Source: Onthophagus taurus
Lineage: Eukaryota; Arthropoda; Insecta; Coleoptera; Scarabaeidae
Direction of reading: 5' to 3'
DNA: 64,000 nucleotides
Assembly (NCBI RefSeq): GCF_036711975.1
Contig: NC_091971.1
Coordinates: forward strand, 25,737,501-25,801,500
Numbering within the stretch: position 1 is the stretch's first letter; each line of letters opens with the position of its first letter. Below, in pieces: positions 44,152-59,900 of the stretch. A program made the position numbers and the translations under genes. The notes beneath the pieces were generated by a model. The model did not search any database. It was not told the DNA's origin and worked only from the letters and a program-made list of their open reading frames with translations.

Positions 44152-47100
44152 ATGTTTGAACTTTCTATCACTTTTGGTTCCGATAATTCTGTCGACCATA
44201 TTTGTGATATTCAGGCGCCAAATGACTTGTTGGAGCATGTTGGAGATAAAAAACAAAATGTGCCCAAAACGTGTTATTATGACGTTATACGCCGTTCTGA
44301 GCCATGTTTGAACTTTCTATCACTTTTGGTTCCGACAATTCTGTTGACCATATTTGTGATATTCAGGCGCCAAATGACATGTTGGAGCATGTTGGAGATA
44401 AGAAACAAAATGTTCCCAAAACGTGATATTATGACGTTATACGTCGTTCTGAGCCTTGTTTGAACTTTCTATTACTTTTGGTTCCGATAATTCTGTTGAC
44501 CATATTTGTGATATTCAGGCGCCAAATGACATGTTGGAGCATGTTGGAGATAAAAAACAAAATGTGTCCAAAACTTCATATTATGACGTTATACGCCGTT
44601 CTGAGCCATGTTTGAACTTTCTATCACTTTTGGTTCCGGTAATTCTGTTGACCATATTTGTGATATTCAGGCGTCAAATGACATCTTGGAGCATGTTTTA
44701 GATAAAAAACAAAATGTACCCAAAACGTGATATTATGACGTTATACGCCGTTTTGAGCCATGTTTGAACTTTCTATCACTTGTGGTTCCGATAATTCTGC
44801 CCATCATATGTGCGATATTCAGGGGCCAAATGTCGTATTGGAGCATGTTGGAGATAAAAAACAAAATGTGCCCAAAACGTGATAGTATGACTTATACGCC
44901 GTTCTGAGCCATGTTTGAACTTTTTATCACTTTTGGTTCCGACAATTCTGTCCACCATATATGTGATATTCAGGGGCGAAATGACATGTTGGAGCATGTT
45001 GGAGATAAAAAACAAAATGTGCCCAAAACGTGATATTATGACGTTACACGCCGTTCTGAGCCATGTTTGAACTTTCTATCACTTTTGGTTCCGATAATTC
45101 TGTTGACCATATTTGTGATATTCAGGCGACAAATGACATGTTGGAGCATGTTGGAGATAAGAAACAAAATGTTCCCAAAACGTGATATTATGACGTTATA
45201 CGCCGTTCTGAGCCTTGTTTGAACTTTCTATTACTTTTGGTTCCGATAATTCTGTTGACCATATTTGTGATATTTAGGCGCCAAATGACATCTTGGAGCA
45301 TCTTGGAGGTAAAAAACAAAATGTGCCCAAAACGTGATATTATGACGTTATACGCCGTTCTGAGCCATGTTTGAACTTTCTATCACTTTTGGTTCCGATA
45401 ATTCTGTTGACCATATTTGTGATATTCAGGCGTCAAATGACATCTTGGAGCATTTTGGAGATAAAAAACAAAATGTGCCCAAAACGTGATATTATGACGT
45501 TATACGCCGTTCTGAGCCATGTTTGAACTTTCTATCACTTTCGGTTCCGATAATTCTGTTGATCATATTTGTGATATTCAGGCGCCAAATGACATCTTGG
45601 AGCATGTTGGAGATAAAAAACAAAATGTGCCCAAAACGTGATATTATGACGTTATACGCCGTTTTGAGCCATGTTTGAACTTTCTATCACTTTTGGTTCC
45701 GGTAATTCTGTTGACCATATTTGTGATATTCAGGCGTCAAATGACATCTTGGAGCATGTTTTAGATAAAAAACAAAATGTGCCCAAAACGTGATATTATG
45801 ACGTTATACGCCGTTCTCAGCCATGTTTGAACTTTCTATCACTTTTGGTTCCGATAATTCTGCCCATCATATATGTGATATTCAGGGGCCAAATGTCGTA
45901 TGGAGCATGTTGGAGATAAAAAACAAAATGTACCCAAAACGTGATAGTATGACGTTATACGCCGTTCTGAGCCATGTTTGAACTTTTTATCACTTTTGGT
46001 TCCGACAATTCTGTCCACCATATATGTGATATTCAGGGGCGAAATGACATGTTGGATCATGTTGGAGATAATAAACAAAATGTGCCCAAAACGTGATATT
46101 ATGACGTTATACGCCGTTCTGAGCCAAGTTTGAACTTTCTATCACTTTTGGTTCCGATAATTCTGTTGACCATATTTGTGATATTCAGGCGCCAAATGAC
46201 ATGTTGGAGATAAAAAACAAAATGTGTCCAAAACGTGATATTATGACGTTATACGCCGTTTTGAGCCATGTTTGAACTTTCTATCACTTTCGGTTCCGAT
46301 AATTCTGTTGACCATATTTGTGATATTCAGGCGCCAAATGACATCTTGGAGCATGTTGGAGGTAAAAAACAAAATGTGCCCAAAACGTGATATTATGACG
46401 TTATACGCCGTTCTGAGCCATGTTTGAACTTTCTATCACTTTTGGTTCCGATAATTCTGTTGACCATATTTGTGATATTCAGGCGTCAAATGACATCTTG
46501 GAGCATTTTGGAGATAAAAAACAAAATGTGCCCAAAACGTGATATTATGACGTTATACGCCGTTCTGAGCCATGTTTGAACTTTCTATCACTTTCGGTTC
46601 CGATAATTCTGTTGACCATATTTGTGATATTCAGGCTCCAAATGACATCTTGGAGCATGTTGGAGATAAAAAACAAAATGTGCCCAAAACGTGATATTAT
46701 GACGTTATACGCCGTTCTGAGCCATGTTTGAACTTTCTATCACTTTCGGTTCCGATAATTCTGTTGACCATATTCGTGATATTCAGGCGCCAAATGACAT
46801 CTTGGAGCATGTTGGAGATAAAAAACAAAATGTGCCCAAAACGTGATATTATGACGTTATACGCCGTTTTGAGCCATGTTTGAACTTTCTATCACTTTTG
46901 GTTCCGATAATTCTGCCCATCATATGTGCGATATTCAGGGGCCAAATGTCGTATTGGAGCATGTTGGAGATAAAAAACAAAATGTGCCCAAATCGTGATA
47001 GTATGACTTATACGCCGTTCTGAGCCATGTTTGAACTTTTTATCACTTTTGGTTCCGACAATTCTGTCCACCACATATGTGATATTCAAGGGCGAAATGA

Positions 47101-49293
47101 CATGTTGGATCATGTTGGAGATAATAAACAAAATGTGCCCAAAACGTGATATTATGACGTTATACGCCGTTCTGAGCCATGTTTGAACTTTCTATCACTT
47201 TTGGTTCCGATAATTCTGTTGACCATATTTGTGATATTCAGGCGCCAAATGACATGTTGGAGCATGTTGGAGATAAGAAACAAAATGTTCCCAAAACGTG
47301 ATATTATGACGTTATACGCCGTTCTGAGCCTTGTTTGAACTTTCTATTACTTTTGGTTCCGATAATTCTGTTGACCATATTTGTGATATTCAGGAGTCAA
47401 ATGACATCTTGGAGCATGTTGGAGATAAAAAACAAAATGTGCCCAAAACGTGATATTATGACGTTATGCGCCGTTCTGAGCCATGTTTGAACTTTCTATC
47501 ACTTTCGGTTCCGATAATTCTGTTGACCATATTTGTGATATTCAGGCGCCAAATGACATCTTGGAGCATGTTGTAGGTAAAAAACAAAATGTGCCCAAAA
47601 CGTGATATTATGACGTTATACGCCGTTCTGAGCCATGTTTGAACTTTCTATCACTTTTGGTTCCGATAATTCTGTTGACCATATTTGTGATATTCAGGCG
47701 TCAAATGACATCTTGGATCATTTTGGAGATAAAAAACAAAATGTGCCCAAAACGTGATATTATGACGTTATACGCCGTTCTGAGCCATGTTTGAACTTTC
47801 TATCACTTTTGGTTCCGGTAATTCTGTTGACCATATTTGTGATATTCAGGCGTCAAATGACATCTTGGAGCATGTTTTAGATAAAAAACAAAATGTACCC
47901 AAAACGTGATATTATGACGTTATACGCCGTTTTGAGCAATGTTTGAACTTTTTATCACTTTTGGTTCCGACAATTCTGTCCACCATATATGTGATATTCT
48001 GGGGCGAAATGACATGTTGGAGATAAAAAACAAAATGTGCCCAAAACGTGATAGTATGACTTATACGCCGTTCTGAGCCATGTTTGAACTTTTTATCACT
48101 TTTGGTTCCGACAATTCTGTCCACCATATATGTGATATTCTGGGGCGAAATGACATGTTTTAGATAAAAAACAAAATGTGCCCAAAACGTGATATTATGA
48201 CGTTATACGCCGTTTTGAGCCATGTTTGAACTTTCTATCACTTGTGGTTCCGATAATTCTGCCCATCATATGTGTGATATTCAGGGGCCAAATGTCGTAT
48301 TGGAGCATGTTGGAGATAAAAAACAAAATGTGCCCAAAACGTGATAGTATGACTTATACGCCGTTCTGAGCCATGTTTGAACTTTTTATCACTTTTGGTT
48401 CCGACAATTCTGTCCACCATATATGTGATATTCAGGGGCGAAATGACATGTTGGAGCATGTTGGAGATAAAAAACAAAATGTGCCCAAAACGTGATATTA
48501 TGACGTTACACGCCGTTCTGAGCCATGTTTGAACTTTCTATCACTTTTGGTTCCGATAATTCTGTTGACCATATTTGTGATATTCAGGCGACAAATGACG
48601 TTGGAGCATGTTGGAGATAAAAAACAAAATGTGCCCAAAACGTGATATTATGACGTTATACGCCGTTCTGAGCCATGTTTGAACTTTCTATCACTTTTGG
48701 TTCCGATAATTCTGTTGACCATATTTGTGATATTCAGGCGTCAAATGACATCTTGGAGCATGTTGGAGATAAAAAACAAAATGTGCCCAAAACGTGATAT
48801 TATGACGTTATACGCCGTTCTGAGCCATGTTTGAACTTTCTATCACTTTCGGTTCCGATAATTCTGTTGACCATATTTGTGATATTCAGGCGCCAAATGA
48901 CATCTTGGAGCATGTTGGAGGTAAAAAACAAAATGTGCCCAAAACGTGATATTATGACGTTATACGCCGTTCTGAGCCATGTTTGAACTTTCTATCACTT
49001 TTGGTTCCGATAATTCTGTTGACCATATTTGTGATATTCAGGCGTCAAATGACATCTTGGACCATTTTGGAGATAAAAAACAAAATGTGCCCAAAACGTG
49101 ATATTATGACGTTATACGCCGTTCTGAGCCATGTTTGAACTTTCTATCACTTTCGGTTCCGATAATTCTGTTGACCATATTTGTGATATTCAGGCGCCAA
49201 ATGACATCTTGGAACATGTTGGAGATAAAAAACAAAATGTGCCCAAAACGTGATATTATGACGTTATACGCCGTTTTGAGCCATGTTTGAACT
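44152..49293 (+). repeat. Large duplicate of the left flank (equivalent to about 19,571-24,863)
   Basis: Markers in the left flank recur here in order: points 19,571, 21,552, 22,572 and 22,898 match 44,152, 46,892, 47,912 and 48,238. The offset is 24,581 at first and 25,340 later, so indels of whole monomers separate the copies. The segment ends at an uninterrupted TGAACT junction (49,288-49,293) equivalent to the Polinton target. Confidence 0.85.
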
Positions 49294-52200
49294 TTCTATC
49301 ACTTGTGGTTCCGATAATTCTGCCCATCATATGTGCGATATTCAGGGGCCAAATGTCGTATTGGAGCATGTTGGAGATAAAAAACAAAATGTGCCCAAAA
49401 CGTGATAGTATGACTTATACGCCGTTCTGAGCCATGTTTGAACTTTTTATCACTTTTGGTTCCGACAATTCTGTCCACCATATATGTGATATTCAGGGCG
49501 AAATGACATGTTGGAGATAAAAAACAAAATGTGCCCAAAACGTGATATTATGACGTTACACGCCGTTCTGAGCCATGTTTGAACTTTCTATCACTTTTGG
49601 TTCCGATAATTCTGTCGACCATATATGTGACATTCAGGGGCCAAATGTCATATTGGAGCATGTTGGAGATAAAAAACAAAATGTGCCCAAAACGTGATAT
49701 TATGACGTTATACGCCGTTCTGAGCCATGTTTGAACTTTCTATCACTTTTGGTTCCGATAATTCTGTCGACCATATTTGTGATATTCAGGCGCCAAATGA
49801 CGTGTTGGAGCATGTTGGAGATAAAAAACAAAATGTGCCCAAAACGTGATATTATGACGTTATACGCCGTTTTGAGCCATGTTTGAACTTTCTATCACTT
49901 TTGGTTCCGGTAATTCTGTTGACCATATTTGTGATATTCAAGCGTCAAATGACATCTTGGAGCATGTTTTAGATAAAAAACAAAATGTGCCCAAAACGTG
50001 ATATTATGACGTTATACGCCGTTTTGAGCCATGTTTGAACTTTCTATCACTTGTAGTTCCGATAATTCTGCCCATCATATGTGTGATATTCAGGGGCCAA
50101 ATGTCGTATTGGAGCATGTTGGAGATAAAACACAAAATGTGCCCAAAACGTGATAGTATGACTTATACGCCGTTCTGAGCCATGTTTGAACTTTTTATCA
50201 CTTTTGGTTCCGACAATTCTGTCCACCATATATGTGATATTCAGGGGCGAAATGACATGTTGGAGCATGTTGGAGATAAAAAACAAAATGTGCCCAAAAC
50301 GTGATATTATGACGTTACACGCCGTTCTGAGCCATGTTTGAACTTTCTATCACTTTTGGTTCCGATAATTCTGTTGACCATATTTGTGATATTCAGGCGA
50401 CAAATGACGTTGGAGCATGTTGGAGATAAAAAACAAAATGTGCCCAAAACGTGATATTATGACGTTATACGCCGTTCTGAGCCATGTTTGAACTTTCTAT
50501 CACTTTTGGTTCCGATAATTCTGTTGACCATATTTGTGATATTCAGGCGCCAAATGACATGTTGGAGCATGTTGGAGATAAAAAACAAAATGTGCCCAAA
50601 ACGTGATATTATGACGTTACACGCCGTTCTGAGCCATGTTTGAACTTTCTATCACTTTTGGTTCCGATAATTCTGTCGACCATATATGTGACATTCACGG
50701 GCCAAATGTCATATTGGAGCATGTTGGAGATAAAAAACAAAATGTGCCCAAAACGTGATATTATGACGTTATACGCCGTTCTGAGCCATGTTTGAACTTT
50801 CTATCACTTTTGGTTCCGATAATTCTGTTGACCATATTTGTGGTATTCAGGTGGCCAAATGACATTTTGGAGCATGTTGGAGATAAAAAACAAAATGTGC
50901 CCAAAACGTGATATTATGACGTTACACGCCGTTCTGAGCCATGTTTGAACTTTCTATCACTTTTGGTTCCGATAATTCTGTCGACCATATATGTGACATT
51001 CAGGGGCCAAACGTCATATTGGAGCATGTTGGAGATAAAAAACAAAATGTGCCCAAAACGTTTATATGACGTTATACGCCGTTCTGAGCCATGTTTGAAC
51101 TTTCTATCACTTTTGGTTCCGATAATTCTGTCGACCATATTTGTGATATTCAGGCGCCAAATGACATCTTGGAACATGTTGGAGATAAAAAACAAAATGT
51201 GCCCAAAACGTGATATTATGACGTTATACGCCGTTTTGAGCCATGTTTGAACTTTCTATCACTTGTGGTTCCGATAATTCTGCCCATCATATGTGCGATA
51301 TTCAGGGGCCAAATGTCGTATTGGAGCATGTTGGAGATAAAAAACAAAATGTGCCCAAAACGTGATAGTATGACTTATACGCCGTTCTGAGCCATGTTTG
51401 AACTTTTTATCACTTTTGGTTCCGACAATTCCGTCCACCATATATGTGATATTCAGGGGCGAAATGACATGTTGGAGATAAAAAACAAAATGTGCCCAAA
51501 ACGTGATATTATGACGTTACACGCCGTTCTGAGCCATGTTTGAACTTTCTATCACTTTTGGTTCCGATAATTCTGTCGACCATATATGTGACATTCAGGG
51601 GCCAAATGTCATATTGGAGCATGTTGGAGATAAAAAACAAAATGTGCCCAAAACGTGATAGTATGACTTATACGCCGTTCTGAGCCATGTTTGAACTTTT
51701 TATCACTTTTGGTTCCGACAATTCTGTCCACCATATATGTGATATTCAGGGGCGAAATGACATGTTGGAGCATGTTGGAGATAAAAAACAAAATGTGCCC
51801 AAAACGTGATATTATGACGTTACACGCCGTTCTGAGCCATGTTTGAACTTTCTATCACTTTTGGTTCCGATAATTCTGTTGACCATATTTGTGATATTCA
51901 GGCGACAAATGACGTTGGAGCATGTTGGAGATAAAAAACAAAATGTGCCCAAAACGTGATATTATGACGTTATACGCCGTTCTGAGCCATGTTTGAACTT
52001 TCTATCACTTTTGGTTCCGATAATTCTGTTGACCATATTTGTGATATTCAGGCGTCAAATGACATCTTGGAGCATGTTGGAGATAAAAAACAAAATGTGC
52101 CCAAAACGTGATATTATGACGTTATACGCCGTTCTGAGCCATGTTTGAACTTTCTATCACTTTCGGTTCCGATAATTCTGTTGACCATATTTGTGATATT

Positions 52201-54510
52201 CAGGCGCCAAATGACATCTTGGAGCATGTTGGAGGTAAAAAACAAAATGTGCCCAAAACGTGATATTATGACGTTATACGCCGTTCTGAGCCATGTTTGA
52301 ACTTTCTATCACTTTTGGTTCCGATAATTCTGTTGACCATATTTGTGATATTCAGGCGTCAAATGACATCTTGGACCATTTTGGAGATAAAAAACAAAAT
52401 GTGCCCAAAACGTGATATTATGACGTTATACGCCGTTCTGAGCCATGTTTGAACTTTCTATCACTTTCGGTTCCGATAATTCTGTTGACCATATTTGTGA
52501 TATTCAGGCGCCAAATGACATCTTGGAACATGTTGGAGATAAAAAACAAAATGTGCCCAAAACGTGATATTATGACGTTATACGCCGTTTTGAGCCATGT
52601 TTGAACTTTCTATCACTTGTGGTTCCGATAATTCTGCCCATCATATGTGCGATATTCAGGGGCCAAATGTCGTATTGGAGCATGTTGGAGATAAAAAACA
52701 AAATGTGCCCAAAACGTGATAGTATGACTTATACGCCGTTCTGAGCCATGTTTGAACTTTTTATCACTTTTGGTTCCGACAATTCTGTCCACCATATATG
52801 TGATATTCAGGGGCGAAATGACATGTTGGAGATAAAAAACAAAATGTGCCCAAAACGTGATATTATGACGTTACACGCCGTTCTGAGCCATGTTTGAACT
52901 TTCTATCACTTTTGGTTCCGATAATTCTGTCGACCATATATGTGACATTCAGGGGCCAAATGTCATATTGGAGCATGTTGGAGATAAAAAACAAAATGTG
53001 CCCAAAACGTGATATTATGACGTTATACGCCGTTCTGAGCCATGTTTGAACTTTCTATCACTTTTGGTTCCGATAATTCTGTCGACCATATTTGTGATAT
53101 TCAGGCGCCAAATGACGTGTTGGAGCATGTTGGAGATAAAAAACAAAATGTGCCCAAAACGTGATATTATGACGTTATACGCCGTTTTGAGCCATGTTTG
53201 AACTTTCTATCACTTTTGGTTCCGGTAATTCTGTTGACCATATTTGTGATATTCAAGCGTCAAATGACATCTTGGAGCATGTTTTAGATAAAAAACAAAA
53301 TGTGCCCAAAACGTGATATTATGACGTTATACGTCGTTTTGAGCCATGTTTGAACTTTCTATCACTTGTAGTTCCGATAATTCTGCCCATCATATGTGTG
53401 ATATTCAGGGGCCAAATGTCGTATTGGAGCATGTTGGAGATAAAAAACAAAATGTGCCCAAAACGTGATAGTATGACTTATACGCCGTTCTGAGCCATGT
53501 TTGAACTTTTTATCACTTTTGGTTCCGACAATTCTGTCCACCATATATGTGATATTCAGGGGCGAAATGACATGTTGGAGCATGTTGGAGATAAAAAACA
53601 AAATGTGCCCAAAACGTGATATTATGACGTTACACGCCGTTCTGAGCCATGTTTGAACTTTCTATCACTTTTGGTTCCGATAATTCTGTTGACCATATTT
53701 GTGATATTCAGGCGACAAATGACGTTGGAGCATGTTGGAGATAAAAAACAAAATGTGCCCAAAACGTGATATTATGACGTTATACGCCGTTCTGAGCCAT
53801 GTTTGAACTTTCTATCACTTTTGGTTCCGATAATTCTGTTGACCATATTTGTGATATTCAGGCGCCAAATGACATGTTGGAGCATGTTGGAGATAAAAAA
53901 CAAAATGTGCCCAAAACGTGATATTATGACGTTACACGCCGTTCTGAGCCATGTTTGAACTTTCTATCACTTTTGGTTCCGATAATTCTGTCGACCATAT
54001 ATGTGACATTCACGGGCCAAATGTCATATTGGAGCATGTTGGAGATAAAAAACAAAATGTGCCCAAAACGTGATATTATGACGTTATACGCCGTTCTGAG
54101 CCATGTTTGAACTTTCTATCACTTTTGGTTCCGATAATTCTGTTGACCATATTTGTGGTATTCAGGTGGCCAAATGACATTTTGGAGCATGTTGGAGATA
54201 AAAAACAAAATGTGCCCAAAACGTGATATTATGACTTTACACGCCGTTCTGAGCCATGTTTGAACTTTCTATCACTTTTGGTTCCGATAATTCTGTCGAC
54301 CATATATGTGACATTCAGGGGCCAAACGTCATATTGGAGCATGTTGGAGATAAAAAACAAAATGTGCCCAAAACGTTTATATGACGTTATACGCCGTTCT
54401 GAGCCATGTTTGAACTTTCTATCACTTTTGGTTCCGATAATTCTGTCGACCATATTTGTGATATTCAGGCGCCAAATGACTTGTTGGAGCATGTTGGAGA
54501 TAAAAAACAA
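49294..54510 (+). repeat. ~3.3-kb duplication, two copies
   Basis: Sequence from about 49,294 to 51,150 recurs from about 52,608 to 54,465 with an offset of 3,314-3,315 bp, including rare variants (TTGTAGTTCCG, GGTATTCAGGTGGCC, AAACGTTTATATGACG). The start of each copy also matches the satellite directly right of the Polinton (43,265 onward). Confidence 0.8.
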
Positions 54511-56929
54511 AATGTGCCCAAAACGTGTTATTATGACGTTATACGCCGTTCTGAGCCATGGTTGAACTTTCTATCACTTTTGGTTTCGACAATTCTGTCC
54601 ACCATATACGTGATATTCAGGGGCCAAATGACATTTTGGAGCATGTTGGAGATAAAAAACAAAATGTGCCCAAAAGGTGATATTATGACGTTACACGCCG
54701 TTCTGAGCCATGTTGGAACTTTCTATCACTTTTGGTTCCGATAATTCTGTTGACCATATTTGTGATATTCAGGCGCCAAATGACATGTTGGAGCATGTTG
54801 GAGATAAAAAACAAAATGTGCCCAAAACGTGATATTATGACGTTATACGCCGTTCTGAGCCATGTTTGAACTTTCTATCACTTTTGGTTCCGATAATTCT
54901 TTTGACCATATTTGTGATATTCAGGCGCCAAATGACATGTTGGAGCATGTTGGAGATAAAAAACAAAATGTGCCCAAAACGTGATATTATGACGTTATAC
55001 GCCGTTTTCAGCCATGTTTGAACTTTCTATCACTTTTGGTTCCGATAATTCTGTTGACCATATTTGTGATATTCAGGCGCCAAATGACATGTTGGAGATA
55101 AAAAACAAAATGTGTCCAAAACGTCATATTATGACGTTATACGCCGTTCTGAGCCATGTTTGAACTTTCTATCACTTTTGGTTCCGATAATTCTGTTGAC
55201 CATATTTGTGATATTCAGGCGTCAAATGACATCTTGGAGCATGTTGGAGATAAAAAACAAAATGTGCCCAAAACGTGATATTATGACCTTATACGCCGTT
55301 CTGAGCCATGTTTGAACTATCTATCACTTTTGGTTCCGATAATTCTGCCCATCATATATGTGATATTCAGGGGCCAAATGTCGTATTGTAGCATGTTGGA
55401 GATAAAAAACAAAATGTGCCCAAAACGTGATAGTATGACGTTATACGCCGTTCTGAGCCATGTTTGAACTTTTTATCACTTTTGGTTCCGACAATTCTGT
55501 CCACCATATATGTGATATTCAGGGGCGAAATGACTTGTTGGATCATGTTGGAGATAAAAAACAAAATGTGCCCAAAACGTGATATGATGACGTTACACGC
55601 CGTTCTGAGCCATGTTTGAACTTTCTATCACTTTTGGTTCCGATAATTCTGTTGACCATATTTGTAATATTCAGGCGACAAATGACGTTGGAGCATGTTG
55701 GAGATAAAAAACAAAATGTGCCCAAAACGTGATATTATGACGTTATACGCCGTTCTGAGCCATGTTTGAACTTTCTATCACTTTTGGTTCCGATAATTCT
55801 GTTGACCATATTTGTGATATTCAGGCGCCAAATGACATGTCGGAGCATGTTGGAGATAAAAAACAAAATGTGCCCAAAACGTGATATTATGACGTTACAC
55901 GCCGTTCTGAGCCATGTTTGAACTTTCTATCACTTTTGGTTCCGATAATTCTGTCGACCGTATATGTGACATTCACGGGCCAAATGTCATATTGGAGCAT
56001 GTTGGAGATAAAAAACAAAATGTGCCCAAAACGTGATATTATGACGTTATACGCCGTTCTGAGCCATGTTTGAACTTTCTATCACTTTTGGTTCCGATAA
56101 TTCTGTTGACCATATTTGTGGTATTCAGGTGGCCAAATGACATTTTGTAGCATGTTGGAGATAAAAAACAAAATGTGCCCAAAACGTGATATAATGACGT
56201 TACACGCCGTTCTGAGCCATGTTTGAACTTTCTATCACTTTTGGTTCCGATAATTCTGTCGACCATATATGTGACATTCAGGCGCCAAATGACTTGTTGG
56301 AGCATGTTGGAGATAAGAAACAAAATGTGCCCAAAACGTGATATTATGACGTTATACGCCGTTTTGAGCCATGTTTGAACTTTCTATCACTTTTGGTTCC
56401 GGTAATTCTGTTGACCATATTTGTGATATTCAGGCGTCAAATGACATCTTGGAGCATGTTGGAGATAAAAAACAAAATGTGCCCAAAACGTGATATTATG
56501 ACGTTACACGCCGTTCTGAGCCATGTTTGAACTTTCTATCACTTTTGGTTCCGATAATTCTGTTGACCATATTTGTGATATTCAGGCGACAAATGACGTT
56601 GGAGCATGTTGGAGATAAAAAACAAAATGTGCCCAAAACGTGATATTATGACGTTATACGCCGTTCTGAGCCATGTTTGAACTTTCTATCACTTTTGGTT
56701 CCGATAATTCTGTTGACCATATTTGTGATATTCAGGCGCCAAATGACATGTTGGAGCATGTTGGAGATAAAAAACAAAATGTGCCCAAAACGTGATATTA
56801 TGACGTTACACGCCGTTCTGAGCCATGTTTGAACTTTCTATCACTTTTGGTTCCGATAATTCTGTCGACCATATATGTAACATTCACGGGCCAAATGTCA
56901 TATTGGAGCATGTTGGAGATAAAAAACAA

Positions 56930-59900
56930 AATGTGCCCAAAACGTGATATTATGACGTTATACGCCGTTCTGAGCCATGTTTGAACTTTCTATCACTTTT
57001 GGTTCCGATAATTCTGTTGACCATATTTGTGGTATTCAGGTGGCCAAATGACATTTTGGAGCATGTTGGAGATAAAAAACAAAATGTGCCCAAAACGTGA
57101 TATTATGACGTTACACGCCGTTCTGAGCCATGTTTGAACTTTCTATCACTTTTGGTTCCGATAATTCTGTCGACCATATATGTGACATTCAGGCGCCAAA
57201 TGACTTGTTGGAGCATGTTGGAGATAAAAAACAAAATGTGCCCAAAACGTGATATTATGACGTTATACGCCGTTTTGAGCCATGTTTGAACTTTCTATCA
57301 CTTTTGGTTCCGGTAATTCTGTTGACCATATTTGTGATATTCAGGCGCCAAATGACATGTTGGAGCATGTTGGAGATAAAAAACAAAATGTGCCCAAAAC
57401 GTGATATTATGACGTTATACGCCGTTCTCAGCCATGTTTGAACTTTCTATCACTTTTGGTTCCGATAAATCTGTTGACCATATTTGTGATATTCAGGCGC
57501 CAAATGACATGTTGGAGCATGTTGGAGATAAAAAACAAAATGTGTCCAAAACGTCATATTATGACGTTATACGCCGTTCTGAGCCATGTTTGAACTTTCT
57601 ATCACTTTTGGTTCCGATAATTCTGTTGACCATATTTGTGATATTCAGGCGTCAAATGTCGTATTGGAGCATGTTGGAGATAAAAAACAAAATGTGCCCA
57701 AAACGTGATAGTATGACGTTATACGCCGTTCTGAGCCATGTTTGAACTTTTTATCACTTTTGGTTCCGACAATTCTGTCCACCATATATGTGATATTCAG
57801 GGGCGAAATGACATGTTGGATCATGTTGGAGATAAAAAACAAAATGTGCCCAAAACGTGATATGATGACGTTACACGCCGTTCTGAGCCATGTTTGAACT
57901 TTCTATCACTTTTGGTTCCGATAATTCTGTTGACCATATTTGTGATATTCAGGCGACAAATGACGTTGGAGCATGTTGGAGATAAAAAACAAAATGTGCC
58001 CAAAACGTGATATTATGACGTTATACGCCGTTCTGAGCCATGTTTGAACTTTCTATCACTTTTGGTTCCGATAATTCTGTTGACCATATTTGTGATATTC
58101 AGGCGCCAAATGACATGTTGGAGCATGTTGGAGATAAAAAACAAAATGTGCCCAAAACGTGATATTATGACGTTACACGCCGTTCTGAGCCATGTTTGAA
58201 CTTTCTATCACTTTTGGTTCCCATAATTCTGTCGACCATATATGTGACATTCACGGGCCAAATGTCATATTGGAGCATGTTGGAGATAAAAAACAAAATG
58301 TGCCCAAAACGTGATATTATGACGTTATACGCCGTTCTGAGCCATGTTTGAACTTTCTATCACTTTTGGTTCCGATAGTTCTGTTGACCATATTTGTGGT
58401 ATTCAGGTGGCCAAATGACATTTTGGAGCATGTTGGAGATAAAAAACAAAATGTGCCCAAAACGTGATATTATGACGTTGCACGCCGTTCTGAGCCATGT
58501 TTGAACTTTCTATCACTTTTGGTTCCGATAATTCTGTCGACCATATATGTGACATTCAGGCGCCAAATGACTTGTTGGAGCATGTTGGAGATAAAAAACA
58601 AAATGTGCCCAAAACGTGATATTATGACGTTATACGCCGTTTTGAGCCATGTTTGAACTTTCTATCACTTTTGGTTCCGGTAATTCTGTTGACCATATTT
58701 GTGATATTCAGGCGCCAAATGACATGTTGGAGCATGTTGGAGATAAAAAACAAAATGTGCCCAAAACGTGATATTATGACGTTATACGCCGTTCTCAGCC
58801 ATGTTTGAACTTTCTATCACTTTTGGTTCCGATAAATCTGTTGACCATATTTGTGATATTCAGGCGCCAAATGACATGTTGGAGCATGTTGGAGATAAAA
58901 AACAAAATGTGTCCAAAACGTCATATTATGACGTTATACGCCGTTCTGAGCCATGTTTGAACTTTCTATCACTTTTGGTTCCGATAATTCTGTTGACCAT
59001 ATTTGTGATATTCAGGCGTCAAATGTCGTATTGGAGCATGTTGGAGATAAAAAACAAAATGTGCCCAAAACGTGATAGTATGACGTTATACGCCGTTCTG
59101 AGCCATGTTTGAACTTTTTATCACTTTTGGTTCCGACAATTCTGTCCACCATATATGTGATATTCAGGGGCGAAATGACATGTTGGATCATGTTGGAGAT
59201 AAAAAACAAAATGTGCCCAAAACGTGATATGATGACGTTACACGCCGTTCTGAGCCATGTTTGAACTTTCTATCACTTTTGGTTCAGATAATTCTGTTGA
59301 CCATATTTGTGATATTCAGGCGACAAATGACGTTGGAGCATGTTGGAGATAAAAAACAAAATGTGCCCAAAACGTCATATTATGACGTTATACGCCGTTC
59401 TGAGCCATGTTTGAACTTTCTATCACTTTTGGTTCCGATAATTCTGTTGACCATATTTGTGATATTCAGGCGTCAAATGTCGTATTGGAGCATGTTGGAG
59501 ATAAAAAACAAAATGTGCCCAAAACGTGATAGTATGACGTTATACGCCGTTCTGAGCCATGTTTGAACTTTTTATCACTTTTGGTTCCGACAATTCTGTC
59601 CACCATATATGTGATATTCAGGGGCGAAATGACATGTTGGATCATGTTGGAGATAAAAAACAAAATGTGCCCAAAACGTGATATGATGACGTTACACGCC
59701 GTTCTGAGCCATGTTTGAACTTTCTATCACTTTTGGTTCAGATAATTCTGTTGACCATATTTGTGATATTCAGGCGACAAATGACGTTGGAGCATGTTGG
59801 AGATAAAAAACAAAATGTACCCAAAACGTGATATTATGACGTTATACGCCGTTCTGAGCCATGTTTGAACTTTCTATCACTTTTGGTTCCGATAATTCTG

